A stretch of DNA of 64,000 nucleotides from Nomia melanderi (lineage: Eukaryota; Arthropoda; Insecta; Hymenoptera; Halictidae), in NCBI RefSeq assembly GCF_051020985.1, contig NC_135008.1:9796001-9860000 (forward strand), written 5' to 3'. Made by a program: the position numbers and the translations under genes. Positions 35,955 to 48,255 of the stretch are shown here, one piece after another (position 1 is the stretch's first letter; every line of letters starts with the position of its first letter). The notes under the pieces are model-generated. The model did no database searches. It worked only from the letters and a program-made list of their open reading frames with translations, and was not told where the DNA came from.

Positions 35955-36320
35955 GGAGCCAGGGGTTGAAAACAGTTGACCGGTACCGGTTCTTGAAACA
36001 GTTATAAAGAATCGGAATAGAGTCACAACTGTTATTACATAAATCGGTTCTGAGTTATATTTCGATTGTTAATCCTCGGGACCAATATTACCGGTTCTAA
36101 CTCTTATTTCTCAGTTCTAAAGGAAACGCGGTAGAGAACCGTAACGGAGGAACAAAGACTGGCAATTATAGAACCGACACAATACCGGTACCGAAGAAAA
36201 GCGAGACGTAGCTCAGAACTGATAAACCTGACAACAGTTATGACGATTTCGGTTCTCCATAATCGTTTCAATTGGAACCGACTTCGAACAGCTTCAAACG
36301 GTTATATTTTTGGAACCTTT
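35955..36320. repeat. AACCG/CGGTT-rich degenerate repeat block
   Basis: Many short variants of GGTACCGGTTC, GAACCG, CGGTTC and TACCGGTACC recur on both strands within 365 bp directly upstream of the first EGFL7-like coding exon. No fixed unit length is apparent. Confidence 0.5.
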
Positions 36321-36339
36321 TCAATCCCTGATCCGACGT

Positions 36340-36900
36340 TGTTGCTCTCTGTGCCCGAAGCCTGTGGGAAACAGCCGCGCGACGAACGATCACATTCTCG
36401 ATTCTTTCGGACGGAGACGTGGGAACGTTTGAACGAACGTGCTGCGGCGGGTACGTCGACGAGGCTCGATGGACATCCGGTGCGAAATCGTTCGAAGGCA
36501 ACCGAGAGCACTACTGAACGAGACACACGGAGTAGGCCCCACGTGCTTGAACCGTACCAACCCCACCATGCCTCTCTCTTTCTCTCTTTCTCCCAGGTTT
36601 TCTCGTTCGACTCACTCGTCCTCCGCCGTTCTCATCTTGTTTCTCTTGTCCGATTCACGGCGTCTTTCTCCTTTTGGTACGGGCCGCGCGCTCTCTTTCT
36701 ACCTGTCTGCTCTCCTGATACCTCGCCGCCTGCTTGGCTAACCACCTACATATCCTGCACGCGTTCGACGAGAACGTTGCGAGGATAGAGACGGCACTCG
36801 CGGGACGACCGATCGCTGCACGCCGAATGTATTTCGTGTCCATTTGCATAAGTTTCTGCACCGTGGGACGTTAGGGATACGGTACTCGTTCCTAGGCGAT
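36340..36900 (-). promoter_or_regulatory. Putative promoter and 5' UTR island of the EGFL7-like gene
   Basis: This CpG-rich block lies upstream of the signal-peptide exon, with a pyrimidine-rich tract (CTCTCTCTTTCTC) near 36570. It is inferred to be the promoter region from position and composition only. The 182-codon + strand ORF across it has no recognisable domain and looks like a by-product of GC content. Confidence 0.3.
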
Positions 36901-37087
36901 CGTTCGCTCGATCGTTTTTTTTTTTAGTAGAAATGTCGATACTGTATGTGGGTATGTACGCGTATGCATGAGTAATAGTCGAAATCGGTCACGTAAGAAT
37001 TTGGAGTTCAGCACGTTCACCGACACAAGAATTTTTAGTTTTTGTGTAATATTACTTGCTGCTGTTTATCTTTGTGAAGCTGCATAA

Positions 37088-37338
37088 TTAACACGTTCAA
37101 CGCCGCACGATTTCATTGAATAAGGTATATAGAATGGAAAAAATATGGTATTACATCATTTGATTAAGTTGAATTATTATTATTGCACGTTCGTGTAGCT
37201 GAATATCACCGCATTAAGTATATAGCATTATTTATAATATAGAAATATTTTCAAATAACCATCGTTTAATTGAGTGGGCTACAGTAATTCGATTTGATTG
37301 GGGATCATCGGTGACTCCCATGGCATTCAACGGGTTAA
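37088..37338 (-). mobile_element. TTAA element family F2, reverse copy
   Basis: It begins TTAACACGTTCAACGCCGCA and ends CCATGGCATTCAACGGGTTAA in the + direction, which is F2 read backwards. Length is 251 bp. This copy keeps the inner GGTGACTCCCAT block best. Confidence 0.76.
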
Positions 37339-38206
37339 CGAAACTTTTATTATTCGACAACATATACGAAAACTTATCAATATTCACACTATTAAAGAAT
37401 CATTTGTATTATATTTATCTGTTTAATTGTTCTTTAATGTATGTCTCTCGTTTTAATATTCAGGGTTATTATTTTGAACAGTCAAAGTTTAGAGCATCAG
37501 CGGTTTCTTCAGATACATTACTACTGCAAGTTTTTATAAATGTATTCCTATTCTATGTGGTAACTGTTTGAGGATACAGAATAGAATCAACCTTCTTTAA
37601 TACCCTTACTTAAATATGTAATAGTAAAATGGAATATTATAATAATTATAGTAAATTTATTCAATAGATTATTAAATACCTAAATAGATTATCAGTTATT
37701 AAATACGGTAAGGGAATGTATTATAAATCCTTATATAGGAAGGGAGTAATTTAAACTGAACGATTCCTTCAAATAAGTCATTAATACTCGCATAATTGAA
37801 GAAGCACGTAGCGGAAGCCGTTCGGCAAAAAATCACTGCCACGATAATGCTCTTATTATCCCGGACATTAAATCAAAGGTAATTACGAGGCCCGCCACTG
37901 GCATTGTCTCCTCGCATGCGTGCATTATCAGGCATCTATTCATTACCGCAACGTAATTGTGCGTGTAAACGTGGCAATGAGTGCACACCGAGACCACGCG
38001 GCCGCCTTTACTTTCAGTCCCTCTATTATCCGGGTGCGAAATCGATCGACTGAAATTCCAATTGCGGCAAGCCGCTGCAATGGCTTTCGTTTGCTCCATA
38101 ATTTCTAACCGGCGTGAACGCACGGGAACGCGTGAGTCACGGCCTACATTCGTCCCGAAGTCGTGACACCTTTTGTCATGGGTAAACGCGAGGTTACGCA
38201 TATCAC

Positions 38207-38260
38207 TTTTAATAACATTTCTACCAAAACTATCAGAAAACACCTTTTTAACATTTTTAA
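38207..38260 (+). mobile_element. TTAA element family F6, left fragment
   Basis: ATTTCTACCAAAACTATCAG and ACACCTTTTT match the left part of F6 (32091). The match stops exactly at a TTAA where an F1 copy starts. Confidence 0.5.
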
Positions 38261-38481
38261 CACTGAAATTGGCGTACCAGTCAAAACGACGGGTTTCAAT
38301 CTTTTTGTTCCGCAATTATTAATATCTCAAAAACATTGAACATTCGAAATGATTTTGAGAATAAATAGATTCACTTGTATACTATAATAATTGCTTGAAG
38401 AAACCGAAGATTATATATTATTAGTATTTTTACAAGGATTACATATCAATCGTATTAAATGCTCGGTGGTTCTAGTGTTAA
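38257..38481 (+). mobile_element. TTAA element family F1, complete copy
   Basis: It starts TTAACACTGAAATTGGCGTA and ends CGGTGGTTCTAGTGTTAA. Length is 225 bp. It appears to have used a TTAA inside an older F6 copy as its target. Confidence 0.75.
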
Positions 38482-41160
38482 CACGATGCCATGAAACGCT
38501 TTGGCGCTTTATGTGTGAATTATTCTTTTAGAGTAGATAAAAACCACAATTTTTGGGTTACACTATTATCTAGTTACTTCCGACCGCCGAAATAATTATT
38601 ACACAAGCGGTTCTCATCAAGCTCTTTTATTCTAATATTTTATGATTGCAATGCTTGCGTAATTATGTTAGGCAACCAAATAGTATTTACGGTGTATGTA
38701 GAGTTTTATTATCCTGCCAACTCCTTTAATCATTGAAACAGTCGTTGTTACTTTCAATAAACTGTTCTCGACGCGATATATTTCTTCTATAGCTCGTTTC
38801 AGCGAAACCATGTATCCTTTGATGGAAAAACTGTCGCTGTATTAACCTTTGCATTTCAAATTCGTTTTATTAGAGTCGTATAACTTACGAAATGAGATTC
38901 GAATCCTGCTGCGATGCTTGCGCGTTTTCTCATCAATATACGTTTGTCTATAAACTTCGTAACTAGAATTCCAAGGAATTCAGAATAATTCTTGCACGTA
39001 TTTATTTTAAAAGGATTAGGGTTAATGGTATGTAAGAAAAATGATTTGTTTTTACTCGAAGCATAGAAATACTTGTTCGTACCGAATGTAAAACCACAGT
39101 GTTTATTTGTATTACTAAAGCTATTATGGAACTGTCGTAAAACTATTGTAAAAATGATATAAAGTATTTTGATTGTGTACTTTAAAGTGCAAGTACTTTG
39201 ATATCATTTAGATTCTAGTACGTCTAGATTACTTGAACACATCTAAATATCCATAAATGTAGATTTAACGAATCAAAATTTCAAACGTAACAAATAGGAT
39301 AAAACTTTTGTTCAAAACATCTTTTCATATTATTCATATTGTTCAAGGTAGATTAAATATGCTTAGAAAAACCGAACATGCAATAGGTGCAGTTAATCAT
39401 AGAAATATCTGTCCATCCATAAGTATGATACATGTTTCAAAAATTACAACTAATGTTTTTCTGTAAATTATACATGACTTCTTAATTGGATTCTACTCTA
39501 ATTTGAACTATACGAGTCAAGGTTTATAACACTATAAATTATTATAACTACACTTTTATATTTGTTGAATATGTAAAATATACTGCGTAAGTAGAATACT
39601 TTTTTAAGTAATTGTAGGTAGGTACTTAAATCGAAATAAAGAAATGAGAATCAGCTATAGGATATTTTCTCAAGAAGCTGGTAAAATAACGTCCCAGTTA
39701 TTCAAGTCCCATGTGACGAAAATAGTAGCATTATTGGGAGAAGCTCAACGAATGCAGGTAACTACATAACCGAATGGTTTACTGTTCTACCTACCGCACC
39801 CTGAATCACAGTCGAACTTCTGTTTCATTGATCAAACTTTTCTGGCGAACTCGATTTAAATTAGCCCGCGGCCTCTTTTTTAACGAAATTGCGACAGGGC
39901 ATTCGAGACAAACTGTTTGCAACTGCGGTAATTCACGATCGTCCTTGGAGAATCAGTTCCACCCTTGAACTCTCAAATCTAATTTCATTTCACCCTTTTA
40001 CGGAGTTTTCCAGCGATGCCGCTGACTCGCGTCAATTTATAAACAGGACTGTGAAAAATATTTCGAAGGATTTCTCGAATAGAAAATGTGAAAAAAGTAG
40101 AAAAATGCATATACATGTGTGCGAATATATTATTCGGTGAAATACATAATTTCATCAATTCGGAGTAGTAACTATTACCGCTAATAATTATATTTACCAT
40201 TCAAGAATAATTCAATCATTAATATCGAATTGTTGAAGTTGTTAATTTTTCTTTGAAATCTTGTATAATCTGAATTTTTGTGTACAAAGCGAAATTATGT
40301 AATCAATATTTCGTTGTAGAATTGTATTATCACATTATATCACGTATGTAATTATGCACCAATGCCCAAAACGAAAATGTATCAAAATGATTCACAGAAA
40401 CGAATAAAGAAATTGCTTTAGCAATACGTAAACTAAATTACAGAGTGTCTACAGAAAAATTAAAGAAAACAAATTTTCGAGATTGGTGGATCTAGCGTTA
40501 AACGAAAAGTAAAAGTACTCGATTCCAATAATAAAATACAATAATATTAAACCACTCAACTTAAACAATAAACGACTATCGGCTACCGATTTGTCTCAAA
40601 GAAATTTATACGATAACTATTATTCTCATTCTACATTACCAGCAACTCAAAGCAATTTTAATAGAAAGAGCATACTAACACATAAATAAATGACACGCGC
40701 ATGAGAAGAAAAGTTGTAGATGTATTTTATTGTTTCTATTAATTACATATATAAATCTTATAATATATTTACTGACGAAATTGTACAGTTCGTAATAACG
40801 AATTGTAAATGGCTCTGCTCCGGAGCCCTCGAATTCATACAGTGAATTTCATCTGGCTCAGTAAAACTAGATCCAATTTCGACCCAGTACGCATCGTGCT
40901 CGAATTGATATAGTACGAAAAAAGGATTAGAAAAATGAGGAGGACCTATCAACGGCCAGTCCCGGCCGATCTCGGTTCATTTATCACGATGAATTATTCA
41001 CCGTCAGAAAAATACGCGTGCACGAGCTGTGGACAAAGAGTCGCGAAACTTCTTGTCTCCTCCTATTCGACTGTCCCTGTTGTCCCCGTGTCATTTGGCC
41101 TGAACCCACTTCTTCTTCGTCTCCTCCTGTTCCATGCGAGGGAGATGATTTATTGCGTGC
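38482..41160. other. Intergenic AT-rich sequence
   Basis: No gene or clear repeat was recognised. ORFs are short and without coding character. Confidence 0.5.
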
Positions 41161-41164
41161 GGGC

Positions 41165-41500
41165 ATCGAGATGGTGCGTTATAAAGGGAGACGGAATCGC
41201 AGATATCTTGTGGGGAAGATAACATCTGTGGGAGCCACGAGAGAGATTTGCGGTAGACAGTGACTCCCCAGCCTCGGACTGCCTACGCATCTTCCAGCCG
41301 CACCGACTGGTCCACCTGCATTGCAGCATTGCACTGGTTCAATGTCGGTGCAACGTTGACCGTGTATAACGAACGGAATGTTGTCCGGTCGAAAATTCGC
41401 GTCCACCGAACCGTGCGACGCCACGGAGCAGAAAACGTTACGACCCGCAATCCCGTCGGACTGTCGCTTATCAGTCAAAAATAGAGGACAGGCTTCGAAT
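41165..41500 (+). other. CpG-rich island, ORF of unknown status
   Basis: A TTATAAAGGG motif at about 41178 precedes a GC-rich block with overlapping ORFs on both strands (74 codons + and 136 codons -). Third-position GC is high in the + frame, but no domain is recognised. It could be an exon, a promoter or a conserved non-coding block. Confidence 0.25.
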
Positions 41501-42185
41501 ATACGCCCAGCTATTTTATTTAATAACATAGAAAGTTTAGGAGTAGTTATAAATAGAAAAGTGAAACGAAGAAGTTTGAGGAATTTCAAATGGAACGCGC
41601 GAACCGTGAATTATCATTGGAAAATAAAGGAGAACGTTCCAACATGGCATATCTTATTTCATAGTATAGAAAGTTTCGGAATAGTCGTGGAAACATAAAT
41701 ATTTCACGTTTCTGTTATTACACTAAGACTGTGATTATTATAATACAACTTATGTTTCCCGTTTTATTTCTAAATACCAGAATGAACGTAAGCCTGCCTT
41801 TGATAATGAATTCCAGGGATTCAGCAAACGTTTTGCTAGTTTTCTTTCCAGCAGTGTTTTGTTATTGTGCGATCTATATAAATAAAAATCTAAAAAAGCA
41901 TCCTTTGATTTTAACTTCGATTAACCAGGATTTGTAACGTTTCCGTTAATTTAATGTTACCATCTGAGAATTCGAGTAGAATTACTTTCATATTTTTATC
42001 CTGGAAGAAAAGTCTAGAGATATTCCGTAGGAAACCTTGAAAAAAGAAGAAGACTAGTGAAATATAGATATTGCCAAAGCAAGTCACGTCCGGATTTGTT
42101 ATTGGTTTCTCAGGGAATAGCGAAATACATTCTGGCAGTGTTGCGAGGGAGCATGAACGATAATTCAGCAATTTAGGCGATTTGG

Positions 42186-42422
42186 GATTCGTAGGTGCAC
42201 ACGGAGGAGATCCCAACGCAATTTCTGCTCCGGGTCGGCTGCGACGTGCTCGAGACCAAGGTCAGTGGTGCTGCGACCGTACGTAGCGAGGTCTGCCCGT
42301 CTTTTTATTCTTCTCCTCGAGGTTGTCTTCGGAAGCAGCGCACCAAGAACAGTGAGATAATTGCGCGCATCATCGTCGCGCTATTGCCCATGACGTACAG
42401 CACGCATCGCAAAAACCAGTAG
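42186..42422 (+). other. Candidate orphan exon
   Basis: After a possible acceptor (GATTCGTAG), the + frame reads EIPTQFLLRVGCDVLETKV and continues to a stop at 42420-42422. Codons are GC-rich at third positions at the start. No family is recognised and no partner exon was found. Confidence 0.28.
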
Positions 42423-45403
42423 CGAGACCACCAATAAATTCCCATTATGGGCTAAATATTCCACCATTGAACGCCACCATGGGCTGATTCAGGTGGAAAA
42501 AAGTAATATCGTTAAACAATTCTGTTTTCTTTGTCTATCCATTTAATCATATTTTTAGGCAACAATTGAGCCACTCATTGGACAAATCGCGTATTTGTAT
42601 TGATCAATGTTTTATATTTCGTGCAAAAAGTTAAGCGACAAAGGCGCTTTAACGATAAGATCTTAAAAAGTTCAAAAAATGGAGTTAATCGATTTGGCCA
42701 GCGAGCGGATCAATTATATAATATTAACATTTTCGCGATGGGACACGTAGTTCTACGTAATTTCAAATTCTTTAGTTGCATTTGTAACGTTTAATTTTTT
42801 AAAACTTTGAACAACAAGTAGCTATAAGTATCATACTCAGATGTAACATTTCTTATATTCACATACCTATAAATAGTAGAGCCTTGCCGTACTCAGTTAC
42901 AGACTTTTGGAAATTATCTGTCGTTTTCCGCTAAACGTTTTTATCCGGTTATTACTCGTCGCGAAAGTGTGTTAACGCTAGATTTATGACGCCATCGTTT
43001 AAAATAATGAATATAATTAAAAATACTTTGATAATGATTGAATAATTGTGAGTTTATGACTGTTAGCTTTTCAGTTCCGAGGAGACTGTTATAAATTGCT
43101 GTGCATTAACTGTAATGTCTGCTCTATAGATTTCTGCGTAATTAAGAAGACAGTATTTCCCTGAAAGTGGGAAGAAGTTCTAGTTTAACGGGAACGTTTA
43201 TACCTCTCAGAAACAGTTAAAGTTGCGACAAATAAATTCACTGGGAACGTTGTACAGTAGATAAATCTGGACTTGAAACCTTTAATCGCTCCGGGAAGTT
43301 CTATTACAAAAAAATCTGATTGTCCTTTCCTTTTTATATTTAAGTAGCTTAAATTGAAATAATGCTTCCAACTTCTATATTTTACTTTTATATTCGAAAT
43401 AAAGCAACTAAAAGTTGGAATTGAAGAATTACAGGATTCCGTGCAACAATAATTCATGACATCTACAAAATGATTCACGCCATTATCAACCACTTTCACG
43501 TTTGTAATATTGAAAGTGAATCGTTTAAAACCAACCAGATCTTTCCTCCGTGTTGCGACGTCGTTAACTGTGAAATCAGTTTCCAAGACGAATGAAATGT
43601 GCAACGCACGATAGCGCGGTGAACGTAAAAGCGAGGCCAGAAGTTCGACTTCCTGATTTGCACGCTGTTCTTTTGTTTTCACAGAAAGACAGGATAAAGT
43701 TTTTTTGTTTGCGTGTCACCTAATGTCATCTTACTTACTTAGTATATTAATTTTTACCCTTAGAATTTTCATTACAGTTGTATTATTTTTAGTAATCTTT
43801 TGTTAGAATAGCATATAATTTTATAATTTAAGTCTCGAATATTGATTAACGGAAAGATAATACTGGATTTTGGATTAAAAAAGAAAGGACGATACAGTAG
43901 ACTGCCGCGCAACATGCTCTCCTATTATTTATTATCCTATAATTTATATAACCTGACGAACAAATTGCGATTAGTAATTGACAATAGTTAATTAATTTTA
44001 AATGCATATATTAAACATTACGTGATATCAGTTTGTAATTAGGATAATTCCGAGGGAAATGGCAATGTTTTCTTTGAAACGCATTTAAATGAAATCTAAA
44101 AGAATTAGAACACCTGATTTGATTTCTGAACAAACCTTAATAACTTTCTTCTAAAATAATCAACAAGAATTAAAATGACAAAAACATTAATTGTAATAGT
44201 AATATTTCTATCAAGAGAAATAGTAATAATTCTATCAATTATTTGTACAAGATAATTGAAGTGACCATCTCCCTCGGAATTACCCTAATTGAAACGAACA
44301 GTTTATAGTTAAGGGCTGTAAATAAAGAATTATGATAATAGTAATAATTAATAAACAGAAGTTTAAGATACAATCAAATAAATAAAGTGTATTACAATTC
44401 ATAAAAGTACGCTCTGTAACGAAAACAATAGGAGAATATTAGATCGCAGGGCTGCATGAATTCATTACCGATTAATTTCCGGTTTGTTTCCTTAATATAA
44501 AGTGTGCATAAAGCTCAAAATCTTTGTTGCTAGCGGCGGAATCTATTCGTTGCAGTTTTCGTCTGGTTTTATCGTGGAAAATGACGGAGAAAAAAAGAGT
44601 CTTGATCAAAGGCACGCTAACGTTCTCACGTAGAATACACATCGTCAAGCGCAGACTATAGAAGAATTTGTCTCACATAAAAGAGTAACGTTGCGGAAGG
44701 AATTAATGACCGCGGTAAATCGTTGAGGTCGCAAAGATACTATAAACTTTAACCTTTATCTTGGAGGAAACGTTGCGTTCGTGGAACGACGCATAAAAGG
44801 CTCAATCGGACGAATATAATTTTTGACTCGCGTTACGTCAACGTTACAAACTGATAATAAATTGATACGCATCGCCGTAAACGTATGAAAGAAATATGCT
44901 GATCACGATTCCTTAATATAATAGGTACCATTAAAAAACTCTTTCTGAACATCATATTTCTAAATCATTTTATTTCAAACATAATGTACATACACATACC
45001 AATAGAAAAAAGTAACTTTCGAGCTATTGCTTTAAATATGTTGTAGAGACATTTTTCGAACTAGTAAACAGTGGTTATTTATATTATGCTGTGTGTTATT
45101 TAATTATACTTGATTTATATGACTCATGCAGCATTCATAAATGCGTTTTGACTTCCATTTGCGATCAGTAACCAGAAAAGTGATTAGTAAAAGTAACCAT
45201 CTTTCAAGTTCATAAATTATATTCACGTAATAATATATACTCAAAACCAGTTCATCCCTTCCCCTGAAAAATAGAAAATTTGGAGTTGTGACTCTACAGC
45301 AGGGAAGTGATAAATCAAATTTGCTCAGTGTAACAATAGAACTGTCAATTGATATACAATCCTTATAAAAATTGTAACAGTAGATTTTTTTCAATTCCTT
45401 TGT
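42423..45403. other. Intergenic sequence with one long AT-rich ORF
   Basis: The only notable item is a 165-codon - strand ORF (43185-43682) without recognised domains. Its composition is close to background except for its first 50 codons or so. The rest is AT-rich without recognisable features. Confidence 0.35.
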
Positions 45404-45540
45404 TATTCATTATAGTACTTAAATGGAACTATTTTATTTCAAAATCATTTCAGATATTTAACACTTTTAACATATCAATAATTATGAAATAAGAAAACTG
45501 AAACTTACCATTTTGACGGGTGCGGTAGTTCTAATGTTAA
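45404..45540 (-). mobile_element. TTAA element family F1, partial reverse copy
   Basis: The right end TGCGGTAGTTCTAATGTTAA is the F1 left terminus on the opposite strand, and the body follows F1 for about 137 bp. The other end is missing. Confidence 0.6.
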
Positions 45541-45790
45541 TTCAAATTAATGTTCTCCCATTATTTCAACAGCATTCCAGCCAAACTGGTATTTTACATC
45601 GAACCTAGGAAACACAGTACAAACTTCCACTGCTTTGGTCTAGCGTAATTTGTGAAAAGAGAAACGTTTATAATGGTTATGTATTTTGCGTCGCGATATT
45701 GGGATGCAAAACGTAGCTTTCGAACACCCGGTACGTTGAACAAACACCGGCGCATACGTAACCAGGTTCTGACCTACTGACACGATCCAG

Positions 45791-45798
45791 TGACGTCA
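45791..45798. promoter_or_regulatory. Consensus CRE site
   Basis: TGACGTCA is a perfect cAMP-response element/ATF palindrome within a GC-rich block (about 45690-45930). No gene start is visible beside it, so its use is unproven. Confidence 0.25.
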
Positions 45799-45940
45799 CG
45801 GGAAGGTACGGGAGTTGGGAAGGAGTGAAAAGACTATGTCTGCTGCTAGCTGACCCATCCTGAACTGGGGGGATCGTTTTCCCTAAGCTGGGGGATGTAT
45901 CAAACTTTCGTTCCGTCTTCAACAAGGAAGACGACACAAC

Positions 45941-47980
45941 CAGTCGTCCAGATTGTCATATTAACAAAAGAAAATTATACAATTATCTTTTTATTAATCA
46001 CAATTTTCTGTATTCTTTTTATCCGTGTACCCTAAACCAAATAACCAAAATCAAATCCAAAAGATTGATTAATTTTTGAAACACATCAAAATTTAGATTC
46101 AGAAAATTCGTAACTTTCCAATACTGGAACACTGAAGCTTCATTTAAATTTATTTATGAAAGTAAGAAAATTATTTTAGTTACTATACGGTAGATTTATA
46201 AAATAGTCTACAAAATCACGCATGGAAAATACGTGCGGAGGAGACTTGTCATTTCCAGGCAAGGGTTAATAAATAGTATATATAGCGCACGAAATATCCA
46301 CTATTATTTCTATTCTTTTACTTTCGATTTTTGATAGAATCTTTTTTTTTATAAAATAAGTGAAGATTGTATGTTGTTAAAACCATGAACTAGTACGCTT
46401 TCATAATGTCCAGTGTGCCTCAAATTGACGCGCTCCGCAAACCTAGGGTAAAATCTCGCGTAAAACAAAGGAGAATATAAACGTGATACTTAATATTTTC
46501 GAGAATCGATCGGTCGTTTCTCCGAGATCGGCGAACATCAGGCGGGCAGCCGGGGGCCGCGCAATCCTTTGTCTAAATTCTTTCCCCCCCGGCACTCCTC
46601 GTATGTCATTTTAACCGACTTTTTTTCTACCATATCTTTACAATTTTTCTACAAGATTTTCCCGCGTGTAGAACCGCGATCCTGTCGCGTGTCCGGGACT
46701 TGTTCACGACGATCGTCGTCGAGGGAAATTCACGGTCGTAGGATATGAAAAACCGTCGCCCCGTTGCCAAATGTGTCCCCTTCTGCAAGAGTGACGAGAT
46801 ACCTGACAGTTTGCTCGGTTAGCAGCGGTGAGCGGACTTCAAATGAAAATTATTTTGTCCTGTCGTTTGAACGGGCCTATTTAAATGAGCTTCGATTTAA
46901 AAACTGATCTTATGAGAAACCTATTGACGAAAATTGTTTTGACACAATAAACTTAACCTATTTCTTTATAAATAATTACCTCATTGCAGTTTTTTTCATC
47001 GTTGAAGCGTTAACTACGACTAGTAGGAGATACTACAGATGTATTCCGTAATACAACCGATGAATGTGATCTCCAATTTTCAGAGAGATCGACACTGACA
47101 TTATAATATGGATTTCGGTACAGAGAAATTGCTATTATAGATTTCTTATCTGAAACAGAAACTTTTGTAACATAATTAATTATCAAATTTGTAAAGGTTT
47201 GTTTATGTTGTTATCCTTCACATGAAATTGTTATATTGAATATTTGTCTGTACTTCTATTTATTCAGCTGAAACTTCCTAAGATAATTTCAATCTATGTA
47301 ACTTAATTGATATCTACAGTCGACGGGGAAAATATTGGGACCACTCACAATTTCCAGAATGTTTCGTGTTTTTTAGAAAATTTGAAGGGTTGAACGGAAT
47401 TTAACTTGTTGCTCAATAATGAAGAGTAATAATCGTTGTGAAGATTTCCTGATTAATTTAACAAAAATCAATATTCTTCATTGCACGTGGTTTAAGACTA
47501 TTCTGTTATTTTTAATATTTCACTTTCAAAGTTAATACGCACTTACAATAAATAAAATATTCCGTAACATTTCTTGCGAATTATTAACAGTAAGTCGAGC
47601 TTAGATGGAGAGAAATTCATATGACAAGGGGTAAACTGCAAATGTTATTAATTCCGAATATATTTTACACATGGATAACAACAGTTTATATACTATTATA
47701 CATATAAATAAATCACAACAAAGTACTACTAAAAGAATTCACGCTACAATTAAAGGAACAGAGGAATCACATATGATTAATATGCACATGTGTTTTTAAT
47801 AGCTTGAAAAAATTATGATTAAATTATGTTCGAACTTCGAAATTTCACTAAAAGCACAAAATATGTCGAACAATGTGCGTTATTCTAATTTTTTAGTTAA
47901 CGACTATACATAAATTAATGTATCATATTATACGCATAATCCAATAACGAAAGTAATTCCGTGTAAATGTTTATACTTTT
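45941..47980. other. Intergenic sequence
   Basis: There is a CpG-rich block at about 46490-46800 without a convincing ORF. The rest is AT-rich with no recognisable features. Confidence 0.45.
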
Positions 47981-48018
47981 TATTTGAAAGTCTGTTGTGC
48001 CTGTTGTTGTTGGATAGG

Positions 48019-48190
48019 AAACATATCAACGACGTGGGAAGAGGGCCGTTTCCGCGTGATTCTCCACCGCCACGAGGACCACGGCCGTGCACGTTTTCCA
48101 CTGCGTTGGCAGTGGACGCGAAAAACCGCGGTGGAGATCCAGGAGAAAGATTAGGTGGAAAGTTTGGAGAGGTTCGAGACACATCGAGGT
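48019..48190 (+). other. Candidate orphan exon with splice-like borders
   Basis: A pyrimidine-rich tract ending TTGGATAG precedes an open + frame (HINDVGRGPFPRDSPPPRG onward), followed by a GAG|GTACAT donor-like site. The opposite strand is also open (106 codons, Pro/Gly-rich). I cannot decide strand or coding status. Confidence 0.28.
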
Positions 48191-48255
48191 ACATATCGTT
48201 TCTCAGCATTTCTTTTGCAATTAAATTCAATTGTCCGTATAGAGACAATCAGTAA

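Noticed and set aside
36240..36788. A 182-codon + strand ORF
   Set aside because: It lies in a CpG-rich island with open frames on both strands, is low in complexity, has no domain, and starts inside the AACCG-rich repeat block.
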